A stretch of DNA of 54,621 nucleotides from Legionella nautarum (GTDB lineage Bacteria; Pseudomonadota; Gammaproteobacteria; Legionellales; Legionellaceae), in contig NZ_LNYO01000010.1 of NCBI RefSeq assembly GCF_001467895.1, forward strand, positions 1 through 54,621. Direction: 5' to 3'. Both the position numbers and the translations under genes were made by a program. This document shows, one piece after another, positions 1-9,237 of the stretch. Position 1 is the stretch's first letter; each line of letters begins with the position of its first letter. The notes under the pieces were generated by a model. The model saw only the letters and a list, made by a program, of their open reading frames with translations. It did no database searches and was not told where the DNA came from.

Positions 1-1
1 C

Positions 2-184
2 GGTAAACCTGGTGGGTTTGGTAACGCTGGCGGGGTCGGTACAGTTGGGGGACCAGTAGGAGTTGGCGGACCCGGCGGCCCAGGAATCCCAGGTGGACCT
101 GGCGGCCCAGGAGGAGTTGGCGGTATTGGTGGACCAGCCGAAGTACCTGGCCCAGGTGGAGCGGGTGCCCCTCGTAATTTTTAA
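2..184 (+). CDS. C-terminal end of a glycine/proline-rich (collagen-like) protein, partial
   Basis: The frame is open from the left edge of the window and ends at TAA 182-184. The 60 visible residues are almost only G, P, V, A and I, in GGP/GGPG runs, with the tail PGGAGAPRNF. Low-complexity glycine-rich tails occur in surface or secreted collagen-like proteins, including adhesins of Legionella, but nothing specific can be identified from the tail. The 5' part lies outside the window. No terminator hairpin is obvious directly after the stop. Function unknown. Confidence 0.55.
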   Translation, partial: GKPGGFGNAGGVGTVGGPVGVGGPGGPGIPGGPGGPGGVGGIGGPAEVPGPGGAGAPRNF

Positions 185-263
185 TGGATGAGTCTGCCGA
201 AACCATTAATTAATTAATTAGAATGTTGAAGCCCATACTTCGATAAGAGGATTTATTTACTCC

Positions 264-641
264 GTTCGAGCTGAGGTATCCCCACGAAATGAGATTCTAA
301 GGAATTTCTATCCATTTTATCCCGTTCAGCCTGAGGAGTACGCACGACCTGCGTATCGAAGCCTGTCGTGAGGTTCTCGAAGGGGCATGTCCTGAGGCTC
401 TCGAGAAGGAGGGGGCCTTTCGCGACACTTCGAGACAGCGCTGCGCGCTTCCTCAGTGCGAACGGAGTCAGGTTAAAAAGATTTCTCTATTTTATCTGAA
501 ACCGTTCGGACTGAGGAGGCGTTTACGCCGTCTCGAAGTCTCACACCAGCATTTGCAAAGCTTCGAAACGGCCTAACGGCTCCGCGCATCCTGAGCTCTC
601 GAAGGCTTGTCCTGAGGTATTGTCATCCCTGATGAATTTAG
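264..641. repeat. Cluster of dispersed intergenic repeat modules
   Basis: This gene-free stretch between the glycine-rich protein and mscL is made of repeat modules that recur at 1124-1245 and 10862-11170. Shared words are CCCGTTCAGCCTGAGGAG (321-338; again near 11071), GGAGGCGTTTACGCCGTCTC (515-534; again near 1134) and CCTGAGGCTCTCGA. Each module carries short complementary arms such as GGCGTTTACGCC, so transcripts could fold. No protein or transposase is encoded. It resembles REP/MITE-like families. The ORFs that can be drawn through it are artefacts. Confidence 0.7.
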
Positions 642-689
642 TGAATGACATCCATTCGTAGAAATACATCAGGCTTGGATCAATTTAAA

Positions 690-1076
690 TCAAGAATTGT
701 TTTCATTAGTTTTAGCTTTCAAGAGATCTCTAATTTCAGTCAGCAGAGTCTCTTCTTTGGTGAGCTCTGGTTCTTTTTCTCGTTTCTGTTGCAATATATT
801 TATAAATTTAATAACGAGAAAAATAGAAAACGCGATGATAGTGAAATCAATAATAGTTTGTAAAAAGGAGCCCCATTTAACTACTGCAGCACCAATTTTA
901 AAAGATTTATCCGAAATATTTATTCCACCAAGTAAAAGGCCGATCAAGGGCATTATAATCCCATCAACAAGTGAAGAGACAATTTTGCCAAAAGCAGCAC
1001 CAATAACAACCGCTACAGCAAGATCCATGACATTACCACGCATGGCAAATTGTTTAAATTCACTCCAAAAGCTCAT
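690..1076 (-). CDS. mscL: Large-conductance mechanosensitive channel MscL
   Basis: Homopentameric inner-membrane channel that opens under membrane tension to release solutes on hypo-osmotic shock. The 128 residues match the family length. The N terminus [20 protein letters not shown] is the conserved amphipathic helix and start of TM1, followed by the [18 protein letters not shown] pore region. TM2 lies near residues 72-95, and the C-terminal helix is charged ([10 protein letters not shown]). The ATG at 1076 is preferred to the in-frame TTG at 1079: it matches the family N terminus and sits about 9 bases after AAAGGAG. It lies downstream of lysC on the same strand, separated by a repeat module, so it is probably an independent unit. 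Confidence 0.96.
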   Translation of the reverse strand: MSFWSEFKQFAMRGNVMDLAVAVVIGAAFGKIVSSLVDGIIMPLIGLLLGGINISDKSFKIGAAVVKWGSFLQTIIDFTIIAFSIFLVIKFINILQQKREKEPELTKEETLLTEIRDLLKAKTNENNS

Positions 1077-1123
1077 CAATATTAACTCCTTTTAATTTTT
1101 ATTAATGTAGGCTGGGATGATTG

Positions 1124-1245
1124 CCCGTTCGGAGGAGGCGTTTACGCCGTCTCTAAGTCTAACATTTGGATTAATTAGTAAGGCTTCGAGACGGCTGACG
1201 GCTTCGCGTATCCTGAGGCTCTCAAAGAACTAAGCTCGAAGGAGC
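1124..1245. repeat. Dispersed intergenic repeat module
   Basis: This is another copy of the repeat seen at 501-605. It contains the same palindromic core, GGAGGCGTTTACGCCGTCTC, and the same second half (GAGACGGCTGACGGCTTCGCG ending in TCCTGAGGCTCTC, allowing for a few changes). It fills most of the interval between mscL and lysC. Confidence 0.7.
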
Positions 1246-1267
1246 TCAACCTAATCAGAGCAAACAA

Positions 1268-2557
1268 TTATTTGCCTAACACAGCAGCATAATTCGGTTC
1301 TATTTCTCCAACCACAGGTGAACGTGATTCATCCTGATCATCACCTTCAAGCCGGAAAATGCCGTGTAGGGCACGTACGCCCTCATCCAACATCGCAGAA
1401 TCAATGAGTACTGATATTTTAATTTCGGAAGTGGCAATTAATTGAATATTAATCCCCTTCGAGGCCAAGGTTTTAAACATAATAGAAGCCACTTCAGGAT
1501 GGCTTTTAAGCCCAGCACCTACTAGTGATAATTTGGCTAAGCCATTTGAGCCAACCACTGCATTCGCACCTAAATCTTTTACTAGTTGCGTCAACTTTTC
1601 CATTGTAGCCTGGTATTCATCACGGTGAACTGTAAAGGTAAAATCAGTTTTATCATTCGCAGACAAATGCTGAACAATCATATCAATATTTACACCTATT
1701 TCGCTTATCTCAGTTAAAATACCCGAAGCTAGGCCAAGTTTGTCGGGGACGCCCGACAAGGTAACTTTTGCTTCATTACGGCTAAACGCAATTCCGGTTA
1801 CCATTGGCGCTTCCATACTATTTTTTTGTTGATAGGTAATTAAGGTTCCGGGACCTTCTTGCGAGGAAGAAAGGACACGTAGAGGAATATTGTATTTGCC
1901 AGCAAATTCAACGGCACGGATTTGCAATACTTTAGCTCCAAGGCTGGAAAACTCTAACATCTCTTCAAAGGTAATCTGTTCCAAGCGCTTTGCGTCAGGG
2001 ACAACTCGTGGGTCAGTGGTATAAACGCCATCAACATCGGTATAAATTTGGCATTCATCAGCTTTTAATGCTGCAGCAATAGCAACTGCCGTAGTATCCG
2101 AGCCGCCTCGACCCAGCGTTGTGATATTCCCATCTTTATCGACGCCTTGGAATCCAGCAATGACTACTACCCTACCCTGCTCCAGATCCTGGAGTATAGG
2201 CGAAGTATCAATAGCCTGTATTCTTGCTTTCTTATACTGGGCACAGGTTTGGATTCGTGCTTGTCCACCAGTATAGGAGCGGGCATTAATGCCGCGATTG
2301 ATTAAAGCCATTGCCATTAAAGCCATCGAAACTTGTTCGCCTGTGGCAACAAGAGCGGCATACTCCCTTGCATCAGGAGATTCGCTAATAGTATTAGCGA
2401 GGCCGATTAGTTTATCTGTTTCTCCACTCATAGCCGATACAATCACGACTATTTTATGGCCTGCCTGTTTTGCCTTTGCTACCAAATCTGCCGCATGATT
2501 AATATGCTTAAGCGTAGCCAGCGACGTTCCCCCGAATTTTTGCACCAATAATGCCAT
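1268..2557 (-). CDS. lysC: Aspartokinase (monofunctional)
   Basis: Phosphorylates L-aspartate with ATP, the first step to lysine, diaminopimelate, threonine and methionine. At 429 residues it has the usual length for a stand-alone aspartokinase. KFGGTS is at residues 7-12, the active-site and ATP-binding segment includes LGRGGSDTTAVAIA and YTDVDGVYTTDPR, and two ACT regulatory domains fill about residues 265-415. It starts 21 bases after alaS and is probably cotranscribed with it (recA-recX-alaS-lysC). In many gammaproteobacteria csrA follows lysC; here the following interval holds only a repeat. A second aspartokinase, fused to LysA, is at 21455-24016. Confidence 0.96.
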   Translation of the reverse strand: MALLVQKFGGTSLATLKHINHAADLVAKAKQAGHKIVVIVSAMSGETDKLIGLANTISESPDAREYAALVATGEQVSMALMAMALINRGINARSYTGGQARIQTCAQYKKARIQAIDTSPILQDLEQGRVVVIAGFQGVDKDGNITTLGRGGSDTTAVAIAAALKADECQIYTDVDGVYTTDPRVVPDAKRLEQITFEEMLEFSSLGAKVLQIRAVEFAGKYNIPLRVLSSSQEGPGTLITYQQKNSMEAPMVTGIAFSRNEAKVTLSGVPDKLGLASGILTEISEIGVNIDMIVQHLSANDKTDFTFTVHRDEYQATMEKLTQLVKDLGANAVVGSNGLAKLSLVGAGLKSHPEVASIMFKTLASKGINIQLIATSEIKISVLIDSAMLDEGVRALHGIFRLEGDDQDESRSPVVGEIEPNYAAVLGK

Positions 2558-2578
2558 TTTCAGCGCCCCGTCTAAATG

Positions 2579-5167
2579 TTAACTTGCGTGCTCAGCGATC
2601 ATTGTCTGAATCTGTGAAATCTTTTGGTCCAGATCTTCCGGAACACGACCTCCACCTTGAGCCATGTCTTCTCGGCCACCCCCTTTACCACAAAGATGCC
2701 TAACGAGCATCGCAGCAGTTGGTACACGGCCTAAAAGACTTTTACTCACTCCAGCAACAACGTTCATCTTATCCTGACTAGTGGCAATTAGCACAATTAC
2801 TGCATTATCTAAGCTAGACTTTAATTGATCTAAAGTTGTTCTCAGCGTCTGATTGTCCATGTTCTCTAATTGCTTAACTAGCAAGTTCACACCATTTATA
2901 TTCTTTACTTCATTCAGTAAATCAGCGCCTGATTTTGCAACTAATTTCGCATTTAAACGCGCTAATTCTTTTTCTTGCTGTTTTATATCATGCAAAAATT
3001 GTGACAATTTCTCAGAAACGTTCACAGTATTCGTTTTAAGTTTTGCAGCGACCTCATCTAAATAGTCTAATTGCTGATTCACCCAGCTTAAAGCGTAAGC
3101 GCCAGTAACCATTTCGATTCGCCTCACGCCACTGGCAACGCCGTATTCGGCAACAATTTTAAAAAGGCCGATATCCCCTGTGCGTGATGCATGGGTACCA
3201 CCACATAATTCTTTCGAAAACTCCCCTAAGGAGAGTACTCGCACGGAATCACCATATTTTTCACCAAACAAGGCGACAGCACCCGACTTCTTCGCTTCTT
3301 CGACGCTCATAATCTCAGTCACTACTTCATCATTTGCTCGGATTCTGTCGTTTACTAACGTTTCTAATTGACGCAATTGAGCCGGCGTGAGTCCTTCGAA
3401 ATGAGAAAAGTCAAAGCGTGCACGCTCGGCATCCACTAAAGAACCTTTTTGTTGGACATGGGAGCCAACAATGGCTTTTAAAGCGGCATGTAACAGATGG
3501 GTTGCGGTATGATTTAGACGTATTGCATCGCGTCGACCGACATCAATAAGCGCCTTCACTTCTTGATTAACCGTAAACTCTCCCTCAAGCACTTCACCAT
3601 AGTGAATGATTGCCTGTCCAATTCGCTGCGTATCATCCACGCGAAAAACAGAGCGGCCATCAAGTAACCTGCCCCGATCCCCCACCTGACCTCCGCTTTC
3701 AGCGTAGAACGGTGTGTGCTCTAAAATAATCGCTCCTCTGCTGCCTTGAGTTAATTTAGATGCTTTCTTATTATCAGCAAGTAACGCTAAGATTTTAGAA
3801 TGCAGGTTTTCTTTTTGATAACCATGAAATTCCGAAGATTCAGCAAGCTGCGTCGTGGCTGAATAATCCGTCGCAAATTGACTTGCTGACTGAGATAATT
3901 CGCGCTGCTGCTGCATGCATTCGTTAAAACTATCCATAGCAATAGTTAAACCCTGTTCACGGGCAATATCAGCAGTGAGATCGAGCGGAAATCCGTAAGT
4001 ATCGTAGAGTTTGAAAGCAATGTCACCGGCAATTTCTTTCCCCTTTAAGGATTGAATTTGCTCTTGTAACAAGCGTAGGCCTTGTTCCAAGGTGCGTGCA
4101 AATTGTCCTTCCTCTTGAGCTAAAATGCGTTCTATTTGCTCTCTCTGACTAATCAGTTCAGGATAAGCATCACCCATCGCTTCGATAAGAGGCTGCACTA
4201 ATTTGCAGAAAAAAGGAGTCGGCAAGCCTAGTTTATTGCCGTGCCGAACCGCACGTCGAATAATACGGCGCAAGACATAGCCCCTACCCTCATTACTCGG
4301 AACCACCCCATCAGCAATCAAAAAAGCACAAGCACGAATATGATCGGCAATAACTTTCAAAGAAGCATGTTCAGGATCGATAGAAGGGGCAAGTTTGCAA
4401 ATTGAACGAATCAAATGCTGGAAAAGATCAATATCGTAATTGTTATGCACGCCTTGAACCACTGCGGCAATACGCTCTAATCCCATTCCGGTATCGACAG
4501 AGGGTTTAGGTAAAGGATGTAACTGCCCCGACTTATCTCGGTTAAACTGCATGAATACTAAATTCCATATTTCAATGTACCGGTCTCCATCTTCCTCAGG
4601 ACTACCCGGAGGTCCACCGGCAATTTCTGGCCCATGATCATAAAAAATTTCGCTGCAAGGCCCGCAAGGACCGGTATCACCCATTGACCAGAAGTTATCC
4701 TTTTCACCACAGCGAGAAAAACGCTCAGGCGATACACCCAGTTCTTTAAGCCATATATCGGCAGCCTCATCATCATCTTTATAGACAGTAACCCATAAAC
4801 GTTCTGTGGGTAGTTTTAAGACTTCTGTCAAAAATTCCCAGGCATAATTGATTGCCTCGCGCTTAAAATAATCGCCGAAGCTAAAATTTCCCAACATTTC
4901 GAAAAAGGTATGATGCCGGGCCGTGTAGCCTACGTTCTCAAGATCATTATGCTTGCCGCCCGCACGAAGACAGCGTTGTGAACTGACTGCTCGATGGTAA
5001 GAGCGAGTTTCCAAACCGAGAAAAATATCCTTAAACTGCACCATACCCGCATTGGTAAATAATAAGCTCGGATCATTACCTGGTATAAGTGGGCTTGATT
5101 CTACAATTTTGTGCTTTCTTGCAGCAAAATAATCAAAAAATGCTTGTCTAATTTCTGAACTTTTCAT
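2579..5167 (-). CDS. alaS: Alanyl-tRNA synthetase
   Basis: Charges tRNA-Ala and edits Ser/Gly mischarging. The 862 residues are full length. The class II catalytic core covers about residues 1-240 ([29 protein letters not shown]). The editing domain carries the zinc ligands HTATH (H553, H557) and CGGTH (C655, H659). A C-terminal coiled coil and a glycine-rich DHHA1 domain ([14 protein letters not shown]) follow. The start [14 protein letters not shown] is the conserved N terminus. It sits between recX and lysC, as in other gammaproteobacteria. Confidence 0.98.
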   Translation of the reverse strand: MKSSEIRQAFFDYFAARKHKIVESSPLIPGNDPSLLFTNAGMVQFKDIFLGLETRSYHRAVSSQRCLRAGGKHNDLENVGYTARHHTFFEMLGNFSFGDYFKREAINYAWEFLTEVLKLPTERLWVTVYKDDDEAADIWLKELGVSPERFSRCGEKDNFWSMGDTGPCGPCSEIFYDHGPEIAGGPPGSPEEDGDRYIEIWNLVFMQFNRDKSGQLHPLPKPSVDTGMGLERIAAVVQGVHNNYDIDLFQHLIRSICKLAPSIDPEHASLKVIADHIRACAFLIADGVVPSNEGRGYVLRRIIRRAVRHGNKLGLPTPFFCKLVQPLIEAMGDAYPELISQREQIERILAQEEGQFARTLEQGLRLLQEQIQSLKGKEIAGDIAFKLYDTYGFPLDLTADIAREQGLTIAMDSFNECMQQQRELSQSASQFATDYSATTQLAESSEFHGYQKENLHSKILALLADNKKASKLTQGSRGAIILEHTPFYAESGGQVGDRGRLLDGRSVFRVDDTQRIGQAIIHYGEVLEGEFTVNQEVKALIDVGRRDAIRLNHTATHLLHAALKAIVGSHVQQKGSLVDAERARFDFSHFEGLTPAQLRQLETLVNDRIRANDEVVTEIMSVEEAKKSGAVALFGEKYGDSVRVLSLGEFSKELCGGTHASRTGDIGLFKIVAEYGVASGVRRIEMVTGAYALSWVNQQLDYLDEVAAKLKTNTVNVSEKLSQFLHDIKQQEKELARLNAKLVAKSGADLLNEVKNINGVNLLVKQLENMDNQTLRTTLDQLKSSLDNAVIVLIATSQDKMNVVAGVSKSLLGRVPTAAMLVRHLCGKGGGREDMAQGGGRVPEDLDQKISQIQTMIAEHAS

Positions 5168-5235
5168 GCTCTTACATTCGTCTTATCATTAATAGTTTAC
5201 GTAATGTGCTTAGGTTCACAGCTATGAAGCAAGCC

Positions 5236-5673
5236 TTAACTTATCTCAGCAATAACCTTTGCAATAACGTCCGTTGGAAACCCACGGTACAATAAAAACC
5301 GTTGTCGTTTCTGTAATTCACTATACGGTATATCGTCCTGATGCTTAAATTTTTTATGCCAGACCGCTAAGGCATAAGTTACCCAATTCTCTTGTTCTCG
5401 CTCAAGTGCAGTGTCGATCAATTCGCGCTCAATACGCTTAGCTTGTAATTCCTGGCTAATTTTTAAAGGGCCGCAACCTTGACGAATACGAGTATGACAC
5501 AAGGATTCAACAAAACGAGCGTCAGATTGGAAACCTAGACGCTGACATTTGGCAATTACTTCAGAAATCTCTTCAGAACCGTAACCTCTTTGCGCTAATT
5601 TATCCGCCAACTCATAGGCACTGTGCTCGCGCCTAGTTAATAGGCGCATTGCACAGTCGAAGGCTTTAGTCAT
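5236..5673 (-). CDS. recX: Regulatory protein RecX
   Basis: RecX binds RecA filaments and restrains recombinase activity. The 145-residue protein has the three-helix repeat pattern of the family ([53 protein letters not shown]). The ATG at 5673 overlaps the recA stop as ATGACTAA, a translational coupling arrangement. A TTG 12 bases upstream is possible but less likely. Expression is probably tied to recA. Confidence 0.93.
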   Translation of the reverse strand: MTKAFDCAMRLLTRREHSAYELADKLAQRGYGSEEISEVIAKCQRLGFQSDARFVESLCHTRIRQGCGPLKISQELQAKRIERELIDTALEREQENWVTYALAVWHKKFKHQDDIPYSELQKRQRFLLYRGFPTDVIAKVIAEIS

Positions 5674-6703
5674 CCACAGCCTCAATCGCTTCAGTTTCCA
5701 TCGTTGGTAATTTTTTTACCAACAATTCTGCCCTGATTTGCTGCTCTAAAGTGGCAGCGATTTGTGGATTTTCTTTCAAGTATACACGCACATTGTCTTT
5801 GCCCTGGCCAATTTTTTCTTGCTTGTAGGAATACCAGGCGCCTGATTTTTCAATAAGACCTAATTGAGTACCTAAATTAATGATTTCGCTTTCACGAGAA
5901 ATCCCTTCGTTATAGAAAATATCGAAATCAGTGGTTTTAAAGGGAGGCGCTACTTTATTTTTAACGACTTTTACTCGGGTTTCGTTACCTAAAATTTCCT
6001 CACCTTTTTTAATGGCACCCACACGACGGATGTCAAGGCGAACTGAAGAATAAAACTTCAGTGCATTCCCTCCTGTCGTTGTTTCAGGGTTACCAAACAT
6101 CACACCAATTTTCATACGAATTTGGTTAATAAAAATAACTAAAGTATTGGAACGTTTGATATTGGCGGTGAGTTTACGTAAAGCTTGAGACATCAATCTT
6201 GCTTGTAAACCTACATGGGTATCCCCCATTTCCCCTTCGATTTCAGCTTTAGGAGTCAAGGCAGCAACAGAGTCAATAATAATGACATCAACAGCAGCAG
6301 AGCGGACAAGCATGTCGGTAATTTCTAAAGCTTGTTCTCCCGTATCAGGCTGCGAAACTAACAACTCATCGACATTAACACCTAGTTTCGCGGCATAACT
6401 GGGATCAAGCGCATGTTCCGCATCAACGAAGGCAGCCGTCCCCCCTTTTTTTTGACATTCAGCGATAACTTGCAAGGTTAAGGTTGTTTTACCGGAAGAC
6501 TCAGGTCCATAGATTTCAACAATTCGCCCTTTCGGCAAACCACCTATTCCTAAGGCAATATCAAGACCTAAGGAACCTGTTGAAATGGCTTCTATATCGC
6601 GCATGATATTTCCATCGCCCATACGCATTACAGAGCCTTTACCAAACTGGCGTTCAATCTGAGCGAGAGCTGCACTTAGCGCTTTTTGTTTATTGTCTTC
6701 CAT
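5666..6703 (-). CDS. recA: Recombinase RecA
   Basis: Forms filaments on single-stranded DNA for homologous pairing and recombination. It has 345 residues from the ATG at 6703, which is preceded by GGGTGA. The reading frame can be extended only to a TTG, so the family start [17 protein letters not shown] is chosen. Walker A GPESSGKT is at residues 66-73, with [23 protein letters not shown] (Walker B) and [20 protein letters not shown] (loop L2 region). A sigma70-like promoter lies just upstream. I saw no obvious LexA operator there. Confidence 0.98.
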   Translation of the reverse strand: MEDNKQKALSAALAQIERQFGKGSVMRMGDGNIMRDIEAISTGSLGLDIALGIGGLPKGRIVEIYGPESSGKTTLTLQVIAECQKKGGTAAFVDAEHALDPSYAAKLGVNVDELLVSQPDTGEQALEITDMLVRSAAVDVIIIDSVAALTPKAEIEGEMGDTHVGLQARLMSQALRKLTANIKRSNTLVIFINQIRMKIGVMFGNPETTTGGNALKFYSSVRLDIRRVGAIKKGEEILGNETRVKVVKNKVAPPFKTTDFDIFYNEGISRESEIINLGTQLGLIEKSGAWYSYKQEKIGQGKDNVRVYLKENPQIAATLEQQIRAELLVKKLPTMETEAIEAVDD

Positions 6704-6734
6704 AAGGGTCACCCGTGTTGTATGCAAAGCGGAA

Positions 6735-6762
6735 ATTATACATAGTTATTGGCCTACAGCAA
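6735..6762 (-). promoter_or_regulatory. Candidate sigma70 promoter of recA
   Basis: On the minus strand TTGCTG (6762-6757) and a perfect TATAAT (6740-6735) are separated by 16 bases. The -10 box ends 31 bases before the recA ATG. The -35 match is only partial. No palindromic CTGT-N8-ACAG operator overlaps it. Confidence 0.5.
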
Positions 6763-7005
6763 ATGAGTAGCTGCGATTATCTGCAGCGGTTAAAAATTCT
6801 TGTTCTTATCCGATTGGACCCATCTTGAAACTTCATAATTGGGAGTTGAAATGACTCGTTCTCAACATATAGTCTTTCTGTGCGCAAGACAGTCATAAAA
6901 TGCATCTTGTTATTTGAATAAAATAAACAATTAACAACCTTATTGATCAATTTAAGAGCATAAGGTATAATATAAATCTCTTCCTTTTATCTAAGGTAAT
7001 TAATT

Positions 7006-8199
7006 ATGTCTAAGCGCCTAGATTCATTAATGCGTATGAGGAATCTTGCAAGGTTCAAAGAGGTTTTGGCTAATGAGTGTTCAGCTGAATTATTGCAACA
7101 AGAAGTGTCTAATAACGGCAATAATATCTTAATAGCGGCATATTACTACGATGATCCAAGCTATTTTGAAGCACTTTTGGCCAGCCCATATTGTACTCCA
7201 GAAGTATTAGAATGGGCTACAAATCCTGGAAAGCGCACTATTTTGCATGAAGCTGTTGAAGACCGAAATAAGGCTACAGAGAAGCTCGATTTAATATTGA
7301 ACCATCGCAACTTCAGAAGGGAATATTTTCTAAAAGAGACGTCTCTTAATGAAACCCCTCTTCAGTTAGCGATATACCACAATCATGAAGAAGCAATTAA
7401 AAAAATCTTTAATCATCGAGACTTTGATAAAGAGCTTTTGATGATTCATCCAGACTATACTGCTCTGCATTATTCAGTTATTAAGAAAGTGACAAGAGCA
7501 ATCCTAGATTTAATTCTCAACCTGGTTGATACTTCTTTTTTAAATCTTAGAAGGAATAATGCAACCGCGCTAGATCAAGCTATCCAACATAATAATCCCA
7601 CTGCAGCTGACGCAATTATTCATAGTAAGTCTTTCAATGCAAGTTGTTTAGAATCCCAAAATTCTGAAGGCAATACTTGTTTAGATCTGGTGATCAATAG
7701 AGGGAATAAAGAGATACTGGAAACGCTTCTCAAAAGCCCTTACTGTACCGTAGATCTCATCAAGCAACAAAATCTTAGAAAAAAAGCTGAGAGAACTCGA
7801 AATGAAGATATTATTAATCTAGTCAAGAAGCATGAAGGAAGAGAATCTTATAAAGGAATTTATCAAGAGACCAATGAAAATAATGGAGGGGAATTAGAGC
7901 AAGCAACGGCTTTACTCGAAGACTACTCTGCCCCAAGCCGTCTTCTTCGTTTTCATTGGAACAGACATCATGTTGCAAAAGTCAATGAAATTCTTCAAGA
8001 AATTAAAGACAAAAAGATTACAAACATAGAAGAGCTGTTAAACCGGCTAGATGGCTTACAAGAAACACTTCCTAATCAAATAGGCTCATTATCAAGACGT
8101 ATTGAATTTATCAAAAAAGAATTTGCTTTTAATCATATAAAGCAGAATGAGGAGGAAAGCGCAGATACGAATGATGAAGGAAGCGCACATACTTTATAA
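7006..8199 (+). CDS. Ankyrin-repeat-like protein, candidate type IV effector
   Basis: A 397-residue soluble protein with no signal peptide. Residues about 40-260 contain degenerate ankyrin repeats: NNILIAAYYYDDPSYFEALL, RTILHEAVEDRNKATEKLDL, ETPLQLAIYHNHEEAIKKIF, YTALHYSVIKKVTRAILDLI, ATALDQAIQHNNPTAADAII and GNTCLDLVINRGNKEILETL. The C-terminal part has a basic/aromatic motif (SRLLRFHWNRHHVAKVNEIL) and an acidic tail (EEESADTNDEGSAHTL), which fits the glutamate-rich C-terminal signal common in Dot/Icm substrates. ATG follows TAAGGTAATTA. It is a monocistronic, AT-rich gene. Host target unknown; the effector role is inferred. Confidence 0.75.
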   Translation: MSKRLDSLMRMRNLARFKEVLANECSAELLQQEVSNNGNNILIAAYYYDDPSYFEALLASPYCTPEVLEWATNPGKRTILHEAVEDRNKATEKLDLILNHRNFRREYFLKETSLNETPLQLAIYHNHEEAIKKIFNHRDFDKELLMIHPDYTALHYSVIKKVTRAILDLILNLVDTSFLNLRRNNATALDQAIQHNNPTAADAIIHSKSFNASCLESQNSEGNTCLDLVINRGNKEILETLLKSPYCTVDLIKQQNLRKKAERTRNEDIINLVKKHEGRESYKGIYQETNENNGGELEQATALLEDYSAPSRLLRFHWNRHHVAKVNEILQEIKDKKITNIEELLNRLDGLQETLPNQIGSLSRRIEFIKKEFAFNHIKQNEEESADTNDEGSAHTL

Positions 8200-8241
8200 C
8201 ATGACTTATTCATAGGTATAAACAAGCTAATAAATCTAAAG

Positions 8242-8730
8242 TCAGCAGCTAAGATAAGAAAGTGCTCCTTTTAATGCCTGTTTGCAGGCAAGTCGGCGCA
8301 CTTCCTGTCGTGAGGCATTCTGAAAATGGCAATGTAAACTTTGAACAGGTAGATTAAGCCTAGCCCAGGCAAACCAAACGGTACCCACTGGTTTCTCAAG
8401 CGAGCCACCATCAGGTCCAGCGATTCCGGTGACTGCTAAGGAAAAATGAGCAGGACTATGATTAAGTGCTCCCAACGCCATTGCTTCGGCGACTAATTGG
8501 CTGACTGCACCATGCGTTTGAATTAATTCTGATTTGACGCCCAACATATCCTGCTTTGCTTCATTGCTATAAGTAACAAAACCTCGCTCAAACCACAGGG
8601 AACTTCCGGGTAATTCAGTTAACAATCCCGCAATTAAACCACCGGTACAGGATTCGGCTGTGGCAATTTTTAAATGGTGGGTGCGTAGTTGATCTGCCAG
8701 TTTCTGCACTAATTTCACTAAATCATCCAT
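8242..8730 (-). CDS. pncC: Nicotinamide-nucleotide amidase (CinA C-terminal domain protein)
   Basis: Deamidates nicotinamide mononucleotide to nicotinic acid mononucleotide in pyridine-nucleotide salvage. The 162 residues correspond to a stand-alone CinA C-terminal domain. Visible motifs are TAESCTGGLIAGLLT (residues about 26-40), GFVTYSNEAKQDMLGV, GAVSQLVAEAMA, VTGIAGPDGGSLEKPVGTVW. The ATG at 8730 is chosen because the longer frame would run into the terminator hairpin at 8753-8784. Often found near recA in proteobacteria, which agrees with this location. Confidence 0.93.
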   Translation of the reverse strand: MDDLVKLVQKLADQLRTHHLKIATAESCTGGLIAGLLTELPGSSLWFERGFVTYSNEAKQDMLGVKSELIQTHGAVSQLVAEAMALGALNHSPAHFSLAVTGIAGPDGGSLEKPVGTVWFAWARLNLPVQSLHCHFQNASRQEVRRLACKQALKGALSYLSC

Positions 8731-8752
8731 TATGAATCTCAACTGAGGTGTC

Positions 8753-8784
8753 AAAAAAAACCCCGCCAACGCGGGGTTTTAAAA
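8753..8784 (-). terminator. Rho-independent terminator of the small lipoprotein gene
   Basis: AAACCCCGC-CAAC-GCGGGGTTT forms a GC-rich stem. Read on the minus strand it is followed by eight Ts. It lies 19 bases after the lipoprotein stop and just before the pncC start, so it separates the two genes. Confidence 0.9.
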
Positions 8785-8802
8785 AACGGCTTTGAAAAAA
8801 AC

Positions 8803-8976
8803 TTATTGACCACTTTGGTTGGTTTCAGTACCAGTAGTACCAGTTGTACCAGTTGTACTTGGTTGCTGTACAGCATTAGTAGCACCAGTTTCTGATTTTT
8901 TTTCTGCATTTTCACCACAAGCAGAAATTAAAACTGCTACAAAAGCAGTCACTGCTAGAAGGGCCAAACGTTTCAT
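8803..8976 (-). CDS. Small secreted lipoprotein (57 aa)
   Basis: The reading frame from ATG 8976 to TAA 8803 encodes 57 residues. The N terminus (MKRLALLAVTAFVAVLISAC) is a type II signal peptide with lipobox ISAC and acceptor Cys20. The mature part is a hydrophilic tail with a TTGTTGTTGT low-complexity run. CGGAGAA lies upstream of the ATG, and a strong terminator follows the stop, so this is a complete single-gene transcript. Small entericidin-like or filler lipoproteins have this form, but function is unknown. Confidence 0.8.
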   Translation of the reverse strand: MKRLALLAVTAFVAVLISACGENAEKKSETGATNAVQQPSTTGTTGTTGTETNQSGQ

Positions 8977-9237
8977 AATCATTCTCCGTAGTTGATCATA
9001 GGCATTAACACCCTTAATAGTCTAACAAAAATTTACCTTAAGTGAAGGACTTACAAAATAATTGATGCAAAATATAATTCTCCCTGTCCCAACTTAAGGC
9101 TTTGTTAGCTATTTAAGGCCATCCCTCAGGACGACGACTTTTAAAAACGCTGATTATCAATTCTAATTAAAAAATCAACGTCTTGAGGTCAGTATAGTCG
9201 AATTATCGGCAAATCTTAAATTAACATTAATTTTTAT

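Noticed and set aside
645-1095. Plus-strand ORFs of 72 and 132 codons opposite mscL
   Set aside because: Antisense shadows of mscL. Composition follows the reverse of its membrane helices.
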